Source of the DNA: Streptomyces sp. WAC 01529
Lineage (GTDB): Bacteria > Actinomycetota > Actinomycetes > Streptomycetales > Streptomycetaceae
Length of the DNA stretch: 64,000 nt
Reading direction: 5' to 3'
NCBI RefSeq assembly: GCF_003945545.1
Contig: NZ_CP029617.1
Coordinates: 6,289,001-6,353,000 of the forward strand
How positions within the stretch are numbered: position 1 is the stretch's first letter; the number at the start of each line of letters is the position of its first letter. The notes beneath the pieces are model-generated. The model did no database searches, was not told where the DNA came from, and worked only from the letters and a program-made list of their open reading frames with translations. A program made the position numbers and the translations under genes. Below, one piece after another: positions 1 through 6,741 of the stretch.

Positions 1-909
1 GACGTCGGCGATGCCCTGGAGCTTCTTCGCGCCGACCAGGTCCTTGATCTTGGCGATGACCTTCTCGGGTCCTACGGAGAAGGGCAGTTCGGTGACGACG
101 AGGCCCTTGCGGCGCGCCGTCACGTTCTCCACGGCGACCGTGGCGCGGATCTTGAAGGAGCCGCGGCCCGATTCGTACGCGTCCTTGATGCCCGTCAGGC
201 CGACGATCTTGCCGCCCGTGGGCAGGTCGGGGCCCGGCACGAACTTCATCAGCGTCTCGAGGTCGGCCCCCGGGTGCTTGATGAGGTGGCGGGCCGCGGC
301 GATGACCTCGCCGAGGTTGTGCGGCGGCATGTTCGTCGCCATGCCCACGGCGATGCCCGAAGCGCCGTTGACCAGGAGGTTCGGGTACGCCGCCGGGAGG
401 GCGGAGGGCTCCATCTCCTGGCCGTCGTAGTTCGGCTCGAAGTCGACGGTGTTCTCGTCGATCGACTCCGTCATCAGGGAGGTGGCGTCGGCCATCTTGC
501 ACTCGGTGTACCGCATGGCGGCCGGCGGGTCGTCGTTGCCGAGCGAGCCGAAGTTGCCGTGGCCGTCCACCAGGGGAAGGCGCATCGAGAAGGGCTGGGC
601 CATGCGCACCAGCGCGTCGTAGATCGACGCGTCTCCGTGGGGGTGCAACTTACCCATGACCTCGCCGACGACGCGGGCGCACTTCACATAGCCGCGGTCG
701 GGGCGCAGGCCCATCTCGTTCATCTGGTAGACGATCCTGCGGTGGACCGGCTTCATGCCGTCGCGGGCGTCCGGCAGGGCCCTGGAGTAGATGACCGAAT
801 ACGCGTACTCGAGGAAGGAGCCCTGCATCTCGTCGACGACGTCGATGTCGAGGATCTTCTCCTCGAACGAGTCGTCGGGCGGCGGGGTCTTCGTGCTGCG
901 GCGGGCCAT
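1..909 (-). CDS. parC: DNA topoisomerase IV subunit A (ParC), N-terminal 303 residues; 3' end lies beyond the left edge
   Basis: Type IIA topoisomerase subunit that cuts and religates DNA and decatenates daughter chromosomes with ParE. The reverse strand reads MARRSTKTPPPDDSFEEKIL, then YAYSVIYSRALPDARDG, KPVHRRIVYQM and GKLHPHGDASIYDALVRMAQ, the signature of the GyrA/ParC N-terminal winged-helix domain, and continues in frame to base 1. The catalytic Tyr region (RYTE, near residue 125) is present. The N-terminus is short and starts with a basic stretch, and the gene is not next to gyrB, so ParC fits better than GyrA. ATG at 909 is the only plausible start. The gene is divergent from the M16 peptidase pair. 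Confidence 0.9.
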   Translation of the reverse strand, partial: MARRSTKTPPPDDSFEEKILDIDVVDEMQGSFLEYAYSVIYSRALPDARDGMKPVHRRIVYQMNEMGLRPDRGYVKCARVVGEVMGKLHPHGDASIYDALVRMAQPFSMRLPLVDGHGNFGSLGNDDPPAAMRYTECKMADATSLMTESIDENTVDFEPNYDGQEMEPSALPAAYPNLLVNGASGIAVGMATNMPPHNLGEVIAAARHLIKHPGADLETLMKFVPGPDLPTGGKIVGLTGIKDAYESGRGSFKIRATVAVENVTARRKGLVVTELPFSVGPEKVIAKIKDLVGAKKLQGIADV

Positions 910-1220
910 CGCTGCTGCGGCTCCTTCACCAACAAGTGCGGGATCTGACGCCGACCATTGTGGACTGTCCCACTGACAACGCCGACCACGACCCGTGCGA
1001 CAGCCGCGTCAACCCCGACCGCGACCCGTGCGACATTCGCGTCATCCCCGACCACGATCCGTCTCCCGCACCCGCGTCACACCCGCGTCACTCCCGACTA
1101 CGCCGAGGGCGCACCGGGAACTTCGTCAGGTGTCCGCACGCTTGCATACAGTGGCAGGACTGCCAGCAATTGTTCTGATCCAGCGATGATCACGATGATC
1201 CAGCGATCGAAGGGACGTAC
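910..1220. promoter_or_regulatory. Divergent promoter region between parC and the M16 peptidases, with 33-bp tandem repeats
   Basis: This 311-base gap holds no convincing gene. It must carry the promoters of both divergent units. Bases 982-1061 contain about 2.4 copies of a 33-bp direct repeat (core CCGACCACGACCCGTGCGAC at 982 and again, with one change, at 1015; a third partial copy starts at 1048). A GAAGGGA ribosome-binding site at about 1208 serves the peptidase start at 1221. Confidence 0.55.
982..1061. repeat. 33-bp tandem repeat, about 2.4 copies
   Basis: CCGACCACGACCCGTGCGAC at 982-1001, CCGACCGCGACCCGTGCGAC at 1015-1034 and CCGACCACGATCCG at 1048-1061 are spaced exactly 33 bases apart, each followed by a related CGCGTCA block. 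Function unknown; it could be a slippage product or a regulator array. Confidence 0.8.
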
Positions 1221-2591
1221 ATGCCCATGGGTCACACGGCCACAGCCGAGGCCGGTTCCGGCGGCCTGACAGCGACCGAGCACCGGCTGGCCAATGGCCT
1301 GCGCGTGGTGCTCTCCGAGGACCACCTGACCCCGGTCGCCGCGGTCTGCCTCTGGTACGACGTCGGCTCCCGCCACGAGGTCAAGGGGCGAACCGGCCTC
1401 GCTCACCTTTTTGAGCACCTGATGTTCCAGGGCTCGAAGCAGGTGCCCGGAAACGGCCACTTCGAACTGGTCCAGGGAGCGGGCGGCTCGCTCAACGGCA
1501 CGACGAGCTTCGAGCGCACCAACTACTTCGAGACGATGCCCGCCCACCAGTTGGAGCTGGCCCTGTGGCTCGAGGCCGACCGGATGGGCTCGCTGCTCTC
1601 CGCGCTCGACGAGGAGTCCATGGAGAACCAGCGCGACGTCGTCAAGAACGAACGCCGCCAGCGCTACGACAACGTCCCGTACGGCACCGCCTTCGAGAAG
1701 CTGACCGCCCTCTCCTACCCGGAGGGCCACCCCTACCACCACACGCCGATCGGCTCCATGGCCGACCTGGACGCGGCCACGCTGGAGGACGCCCGCGCGT
1801 TCTTCCGCACGTACTACGCGCCCAACAACGCGGTCCTGTCGGTCGTCGGCGACATCGACCCGGAGCAGACGCTCGCCTGGGTCGAGAAGTACTTCGGGTC
1901 GATCCCCTCCCACGACGGCAAGCAGCCCCCGCGGGACGGCTCACTGCCGGAGCGCATCGGCAAGGAGCTGCGCGAGGTCGTCGAGGAGGAGGTCCCGGCC
2001 CGCGCGCTGATGGCCGCCTACCGCCTCCCCGAGGACGGCACGCGCGCGTGCGACGCGGCCGACCTGGCGCTGACCGTCCTCGGCAGCGGCGACTCCTCCC
2101 GGCTCTACAACCGGCTCGTGCGCCGCGACCGCACCGCCGTCGCCGCCGGTTTCGGTCTGCTGCGCCTCGCCGGTGCCCCCTCGCTCGGCTGGCTGGACGT
2201 CAAGACCTCAGGTGACGTCGAGGTCCCGGTCATCGAGGCCGCCGTCGACGAGGAACTCGCCCGCTTCGCCGCCGAGGGCCCCACCCCGGAGGAGATGGAG
2301 CGCGCCCAGGCGCAGCTGGAGCGCGAGTGGCTCGACCGGCTCGGCACGGTCGCGGGCCGCGCGGACGAACTGTGCCGGTACGCGGTCCTGTTCGGCGACC
2401 CGCAGCTCGCCCTGACCGCCGTCCAGCGCGTCCTGGACGTCACCGCCGAGGAGGTCCAGGAGGTCGCCAAGGCCCGCCTGCGCCCGGACAACCGCGCGGT
2501 CCTCGTCTACGAGCCCGTGACGGCCGCCGCCGACGAAGTCGAAGAGTCCGTCGCCGGTGCGACCGACGAGGAAGAGGAGGCGGCGAAGTGA
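1221..2591 (+). CDS. M16 family zinc metallopeptidase, catalytic subunit (pitrilysin/MPP-like)
   Basis: Predicted cytoplasmic zinc peptidase of 456 residues, the usual length for bacterial single-unit M16B peptidases. The inverted zinc motif HxxEH is visible as HLFEH (residues 62-66), preceded by the typical GLAH context, and the rest follows the two-lobed M16 layout. No signal peptide. ATG at 1221 has GAAGGGA seven bases upstream. Its stop overlaps the GTG of a second, non-catalytic M16 gene, so the two are translationally coupled and probably form the usual active/inactive heterodimer. Substrate unknown; family members degrade peptides and processing products. A highly acidic C-terminal tail is present. 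Confidence 0.9.
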   Translation: MPMGHTATAEAGSGGLTATEHRLANGLRVVLSEDHLTPVAAVCLWYDVGSRHEVKGRTGLAHLFEHLMFQGSKQVPGNGHFELVQGAGGSLNGTTSFERTNYFETMPAHQLELALWLEADRMGSLLSALDEESMENQRDVVKNERRQRYDNVPYGTAFEKLTALSYPEGHPYHHTPIGSMADLDAATLEDARAFFRTYYAPNNAVLSVVGDIDPEQTLAWVEKYFGSIPSHDGKQPPRDGSLPERIGKELREVVEEEVPARALMAAYRLPEDGTRACDAADLALTVLGSGDSSRLYNRLVRRDRTAVAAGFGLLRLAGAPSLGWLDVKTSGDVEVPVIEAAVDEELARFAAEGPTPEEMERAQAQLEREWLDRLGTVAGRADELCRYAVLFGDPQLALTAVQRVLDVTAEEVQEVAKARLRPDNRAVLVYEPVTAAADEVEESVAGATDEEEEAAK

Positions 2592-3973
2592 GCGAGGCCG
2601 CGACGATGCAGTTCCACCCGCAGCCCAAGGCCGGCCCGGCCAAGCCGTGGGCCTTCCCCGCCCCCGAGCGCGGCACCCTGCCCAACGGCCTCACGGTGCT
2701 GCGCTGCGACCGCCCCGGCCAGCAGGTCGTCGCGGTGGAGGTCCATCTGGAGGCGCCGCTGGACGCCGAGCCGGACGGCCTCGACGGCGTCGCCACCATC
2801 ATGGCGAGGGCCTTCAACGAAGGCACGGACAAGCACTCCGCGGAGGATTTCGCCGCCGAGCTTGACCGCTGCGGCGCCACGATGGACGCGCACGCCGACC
2901 ACCCCGGCGTCCGGGTCTCCCTCGAAGTCCCGGTCTCCCGCCTCCCGAAGGCGCTCGGCCTGCTCTCCGACGCCCTGCGCGCCCCCGCCTTCGCGGACAC
3001 CGAGATCGAACGCCTCGTACGCAACCGCCTGGACGAGATCCCGCACGAGGCCGCCAACCCGGCGCGCCGCGCCGCCAAGGAACTCTCCAAGCAGCTGTTC
3101 CCGGCCGGCGCGCGCATGTCCCGCCCGCGTCAGGGCACCGAGGAGACGGTCTCGGCGATCGACTCGGCGGCGGTGCGGGCCTTCTACGAGAGGCATGTCC
3201 GCCCCGCCACGTCCACGCTGGTGGTCGTCGGCGACCTCACGGGCACCGACCTGGACGCCATCCTCGCGGACACGGTCGGCACCTGGACCGGCGACACGGC
3301 CGAGGCCCGTCCGATGCCCGCGATCACCGCCGACGACACGGGCCGCGTCGTCATCGTGGACCGCCCCGGAGCCGTGCAGACGCAGCTTCTGATCGGCCGC
3401 ATCGGCCCGGACCGGCACGACCGGATCTGGCCCGCCCAGGTCCTCGGCACCTATTGCCTGGGCGGCACCCTCACCTCCCGCCTGGACCGCGTCCTGCGCG
3501 AGGAGAAGGGCTACACCTACGGCGTACGGGCGTTCAGCCAGGTCCTGCGCTCGGCTCCGGACGGCACGGGCGCCGCGATGCTCGCCATCAGCGGATCGGT
3601 CGACACGGAGTCGACGGGCCCCGCGCTCGACGACCTCTGGAAGGTCCTGCGGACGCTCGCCGCGGAGGGCCTGACCGACGCCGAGCGCGATGTGGCCGTG
3701 CAGAACCTGGTGGGCGTGGCCCCGCTCAAGTTCGAGATGGCCGCCTCCGTGGCGGCCACGCTCGCCGACCAGGTCGAGCAGAACCTCCCGGACGACTTCC
3801 AGGCGCAGCTGTACCGGCAGTTGGCGGCGACCGGCACCGTGGAGGCCACCGCGGCCGTCGTGAGCGCCTTCCCGGAGGACCACCTGGTGACGATCCTCGT
3901 CGGGGACGCCGCGCGGATCGAGGGGCCCGTCAGGGCGCTCGACATCGGCGAGGTGAGCGTGGTCAGCGGCTGA
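2588..3973 (+). CDS. M16 family peptidase-like protein, non-catalytic partner
   Basis: 461-residue M16 homologue lacking the HxxEH zinc motif: the equivalent helix reads ATIMARAFNEGTDKHS. It retains the M16 core and the C-terminal lobe (VLREEKGYTYGVRAF resembles the conserved R/Y substrate-binding segment). GTG at 2588 overlaps the upstream TGA by four bases (GTGA). In characterised M16B pairs one subunit holds the zinc and the other supplies the R/Y substrate-binding residues; the same division of labour is inferred here. A terminator-like hairpin follows at 4009. Confidence 0.88.
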   Translation: MSEAATMQFHPQPKAGPAKPWAFPAPERGTLPNGLTVLRCDRPGQQVVAVEVHLEAPLDAEPDGLDGVATIMARAFNEGTDKHSAEDFAAELDRCGATMDAHADHPGVRVSLEVPVSRLPKALGLLSDALRAPAFADTEIERLVRNRLDEIPHEAANPARRAAKELSKQLFPAGARMSRPRQGTEETVSAIDSAAVRAFYERHVRPATSTLVVVGDLTGTDLDAILADTVGTWTGDTAEARPMPAITADDTGRVVIVDRPGAVQTQLLIGRIGPDRHDRIWPAQVLGTYCLGGTLTSRLDRVLREEKGYTYGVRAFSQVLRSAPDGTGAAMLAISGSVDTESTGPALDDLWKVLRTLAAEGLTDAERDVAVQNLVGVAPLKFEMAASVAATLADQVEQNLPDDFQAQLYRQLAATGTVEATAAVVSAFPEDHLVTILVGDAARIEGPVRALDIGEVSVVSG

Positions 3974-4008
3974 GCCGCAGGAGAGCTCCTGGCAGAGGAG
4001 ACCCGTCA

Positions 4009-4045
4009 TGAGGCCCCGGCGACCGATTCGGTCGTCGGGGCCTCA
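4009..4045 (+). terminator. Rho-independent-type hairpin after the M16 pair
   Basis: TGAGGCCCCGGCGACC (4009-4024) pairs with GGTCGTCGGGGCCTCA (4030-4045) with a single G-U pair and a five-base loop. There is little U-tract, as is common in Streptomyces. Confidence 0.75.
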
Positions 4046-4186
4046 TATGTCCGAATTCGTATGGAGGTTGCCTGTCTGCCGTGTGGCGTGCGCTACAAAA
4101 GCGGCGTTCTGTTTGTCGATTGAAAGACGGCGCGTTTAGCTTCGACCCGGCTGTCCGTCACGCAGTACGTCGCATCCGCGGCACCG

Positions 4187-4346
4187 GACAGTCATCGCCG
4201 AGTCCCCGTACGGCGCGAGCCAGGGGAGCCGGGGACCCACATGTCCCCTGGGGTGAATCGGGCACCTTGCCGTCAGGTGAGGGGCTCGTAGGAGACCTTC
4301 CTGCTCCGAACCCGTCAGCTAACCCGGTAGGCGAGAAGGAAGGAAA
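4187..4346 (+). promoter_or_regulatory. ydaO/yuaA-type cyclic di-AMP riboswitch
   Basis: The leader of the M23 peptidase gene shows the conserved blocks of the ydaO class: GGGGAGCCGGGGACCCA near 4223, GGGTGAATCGGGCACC near 4251, TAGGAGACCTTCCTGCTC near 4289, and CCGAACCCGTCAGCTAACCC followed by GGTAGGCGAGAAGGAAGG ending near 4344. These are diagnostic of this riboswitch, which turns gene expression off on binding c-di-AMP and is known ahead of secreted cell-wall hydrolase genes in Streptomyces. The aptamer ends about 15 bases before the start codon at 4361. Confidence 0.93.
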
Positions 4347-4360
4347 GGATCAGCCGCTTC

Positions 4361-5164
4361 ATGGCGTTCACCCGTGCCACCGGGAAGCACCGTCGTCCCA
4401 GCCGCCTCACCCGCACCACCGCGAGCGTCGCGGGCGTCGCCGCGCTCACCACCACCGGTGTCATCGGAGGCCTGGCCGCTCCCGCGCTCGCCGCCGCCGA
4501 CGACGCCGCCCTCGAGCACACCGGGCTCACCCAGGCGATCTCCGTCGGCGACTCGCTCGCCGACAGCATCGACGCGCAGGCCGCCGCCCAGCGACAGGCC
4601 GCCGACGACGCTGCCGCCGCCAAGCTGGCCGAAGCGGCCGCCAAGAAGAGGGCCGCCGAGGACAAGCGCAAGGCCGAGGCGGAGGCCAAGGCGAAGGCCA
4701 AGAAGGAGCGGGAGGCCAAGGAGCGCGCCGCCCGCGCGGCCGAGCGCAAGCGCCTGAACACCTACGTCTCCCCGATCGCCGGCTCGTACGTCTCCACGGG
4801 CTACCAGACCGGCGGCGCCATGTGGTCCTCCGGCAGCCACACCGGCGTCGACTTCCACGCCGCGTCCGGTACCGCGGTCCACGCCGTCGGCGCCGGCACC
4901 GTCGTCGAGGCGGGCTGGGGCGGTGCCTACGGCAACAACGTCGTGATCAAGATGAACGATGGTACGTACACCCAGTACGGCCACATGTCGTCCCTCAGTG
5001 TCACCGTCGGCCAGACGGTCACCCCGGGCCAGCAGATAGGCCTCTCGGGCTCCACCGGCAACTCCAGTGGCCCGCACCTCCACTTCGAGGCCCGCACGGG
5101 CCCGGACTACGGCTCGGACATCGACCCCGTCGCCTACCTCCGCGCGCACGGCGTCAACGTCTGA
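4361..5164 (+). CDS. Secreted M23 (LytM) zinc endopeptidase
   Basis: Peptidoglycan cross-bridge hydrolase of 267 residues. A long, basic, Tat/Sec-type signal peptide ends near residue 44 (APALAAADD). Residues 70-132 are an Ala/Lys/Glu-rich coiled coil. Residues 134-262 form a LytM domain with the zinc ligands HTGVDF (H160, D164) and HLHFE (H241). AAGGAAAGGA lies about 12 bases ahead of the ATG. The riboswitch immediately upstream predicts repression by high c-di-AMP, tying wall hydrolysis to osmotic and potassium status. A strong terminator follows at 5184. Single-gene unit. Confidence 0.93.
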   Translation: MAFTRATGKHRRPSRLTRTTASVAGVAALTTTGVIGGLAAPALAAADDAALEHTGLTQAISVGDSLADSIDAQAAAQRQAADDAAAAKLAEAAAKKRAAEDKRKAEAEAKAKAKKEREAKERAARAAERKRLNTYVSPIAGSYVSTGYQTGGAMWSSGSHTGVDFHAASGTAVHAVGAGTVVEAGWGGAYGNNVVIKMNDGTYTQYGHMSSLSVTVGQTVTPGQQIGLSGSTGNSSGPHLHFEARTGPDYGSDIDPVAYLRAHGVNV

Positions 5165-5183
5165 CCGCCCCCAGTACGTCACC

Positions 5184-5217
5184 GAAGGCCCCCGGCTCTC
5201 CCGAGCCGGGGGCCTTC
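5184..5217 (+). terminator. Strong hairpin terminator after the M23 peptidase gene
   Basis: GAAGGCCCCCGGCTC and GAGCCGGGGGCCTTC form a perfect 15-base-pair stem with a CCC-type loop, 20 bases after the stop codon. Confidence 0.88.
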
Positions 5218-5401
5218 GTCGTTCGAGTCGCGGGCCTCGGCGTTTCCCGGCCCGCTTGCCGTTGGCCAAAAGATATCCATGGATTCCGACCCCCCATCGG
5301 AAATTCCGACGCGCTGCAATAGAGTCACTGAAAGAGCGTCAAAGACTCTGCAAGAGCGTCGGTCGACCGCGTTTCGCGGGGATTAAGGCGGAGGTCCGGT
5401 C

Positions 5402-6088
5402 ATGCGCATTCCCGCGCACTCGGTATGCACGGCCATCCGGGACGACATTGTCTCCGGTGTCCACGAAAGGGGCGGCCGGCTCACCGAGGAAGTGCTCGCG
5501 CGCCGGTACGGCGTCTCCCGCGTCCCCGTGCGCGAGGCCCTGCGCACCCTGGAGGCCGAGGGCTTCGTCGTCACGCGCCGGCACGCGGGCGCCTGCGTCG
5601 CCGAGCCCACGGAGCAGGAGGCCGCCGACCTCCTGGAGCTGCGCACCCTGCTCGAACCCCTCGCGGCGGCCCGCGCCGCCCAGCGCCGCACCGACGCGCA
5701 CCTGAAGGTCCTGCGCGGTCTCGTCCGGCTGGGCCAGCAGCGGTCGAGGAAGGGCCAGGGGGAGGATCTGCGCTCCCTGGGCGGCTGGTTCCACGAGACG
5801 CTCGTGCAGGCCTCCGGCAGCCCCGGCCTGATCACGCTCCTCACCCAGCTCCGGCACAAGATCGCCTGGATGTACGTCGTCGACCCTCCGGCCGAGCCGG
5901 CCGAGTCCTGGTCCGAGCACGCGGCGATCGTCGACGCGGTGGCCCGCGGGGACGCCGAACGGGCCAGGGCGCTCACCGCGGGCCACGCGGACCGGGCGAC
6001 GGCCGCGCACCGATTGCGCCATTCACCGCGGGGCGCCCGCGTGAGGGGCTCGCAACATCCCGTAAACACAGTGGGTCTGCCGAGTTAA
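5402..6088 (+). CDS. GntR family transcriptional regulator, FadR/FCD type
   Basis: 228 residues. An N-terminal winged helix of GntR type occupies residues 3-65 (LTEEVLARRYGVSRVPVREA is the recognition helix region), followed by an all-helical FCD effector domain (residues 75-200), in which WFHETLVQASG and HAAIVDAVARGD match the conserved FCD segments with metal-binding His residues. ATG at 5402 is preceded by GGCGGAGG. It stands alone, convergent with ptsH. The ligand cannot be read from the sequence; the ptsH neighbour makes a carbon-metabolism signal possible but not shown. Confidence 0.9.
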   Translation: MRIPAHSVCTAIRDDIVSGVHERGGRLTEEVLARRYGVSRVPVREALRTLEAEGFVVTRRHAGACVAEPTEQEAADLLELRTLLEPLAAARAAQRRTDAHLKVLRGLVRLGQQRSRKGQGEDLRSLGGWFHETLVQASGSPGLITLLTQLRHKIAWMYVVDPPAEPAESWSEHAAIVDAVARGDAERARALTAGHADRATAAHRLRHSPRGARVRGSQHPVNTVGLPS

Positions 6089-6272
6089 CGCGGGCGCCGT
6101 ATACAAGACGTATCCAGAGAGGGCCCCGGTGGGGGCGCCGCCATATCTGCCATATTCGCTACAGGTAATTCCGGGCGCTCATTCGTGCTGCGCGCATTCG
6201 TGTCGCCAAATTCGCTCGCTGCGCTTTTCAGGTGCCGTCGACCGCCGGATAAAGCGAAGGACCATGGATAAA

Positions 6273-6311
6273 TCGAAGGGCCCACCCCGTGTTCCAGGGT
6301 GGGCCCTTCGA
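6273..6311 (-). terminator. Hairpin terminator between the convergent GntR gene and ptsH
   Basis: TCGAAGGGCCCACCC and GGGTGGGCCCTTCGA form a long perfect stem around CGTGTTCCA, just beyond the ptsH stop codon at 6327; it can work in both directions. Confidence 0.85.
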
Positions 6312-6326
6312 AGGGAACTGCGCGGT

Positions 6327-6608
6327 TCAGACCGTCTCCGGAAGCTCCTCGAGGCCCTCCGCGACCAGCTTCGCCAGACGGTCGAGCGCGGCGTCCGCAC
6401 CCTCGGCGTCGGAGGCGAGCACGATCTCCTCGCCACCCTGGGCGCCCAGGCCGAGCACCGCGAGCATCGAGGCGGCGTTGACCGGGTTGCCGTCGGCCTT
6501 GGCGATCGTCACGGGGACGCCGGCGGCCGTGGCCGCGCGGACGAAGATGGAGGCGGGTCGGGCGTGAAGGCCCTCGGCCCAGCCGACGTTGACGCGGCGC
6601 TCAGCCAT
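6327..6608 (-). CDS. ptsH: Phosphocarrier protein HPr
   Basis: Cytoplasmic 93-residue phosphocarrier of the sugar phosphotransferase system; receives phosphate from EI (PEP) and passes it to EIIA domains. The active-site motif GLHARPAS places the phospho-His at residue 15, exactly where HPr has it. The second conserved segment NAASMLAVLGLGAQGG carries a Ser at 47, matching the regulatory Ser-46 site. ATG at 6608 preceded by GGAAGGG is preferred to an upstream start that would add nine residues. Full length for the family; no other PTS gene is nearby. Confidence 0.96.
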   Translation of the reverse strand: MAERRVNVGWAEGLHARPASIFVRAATAAGVPVTIAKADGNPVNAASMLAVLGLGAQGGEEIVLASDAEGADAALDRLAKLVAEGLEELPETV

Positions 6609-6741
6609 GTGTTGCTGCCCTTCCAGGTGTCTCACACTTGTCTAGACCAGTGTCTCATGCCGTCGTGAGTGCTCTGCCGGCCGGACGGCCCCTCCCAGAC
6701 TGCCCCGGTCCAGGCGGCCCCGCGACCCGTACCCTGGCCCC

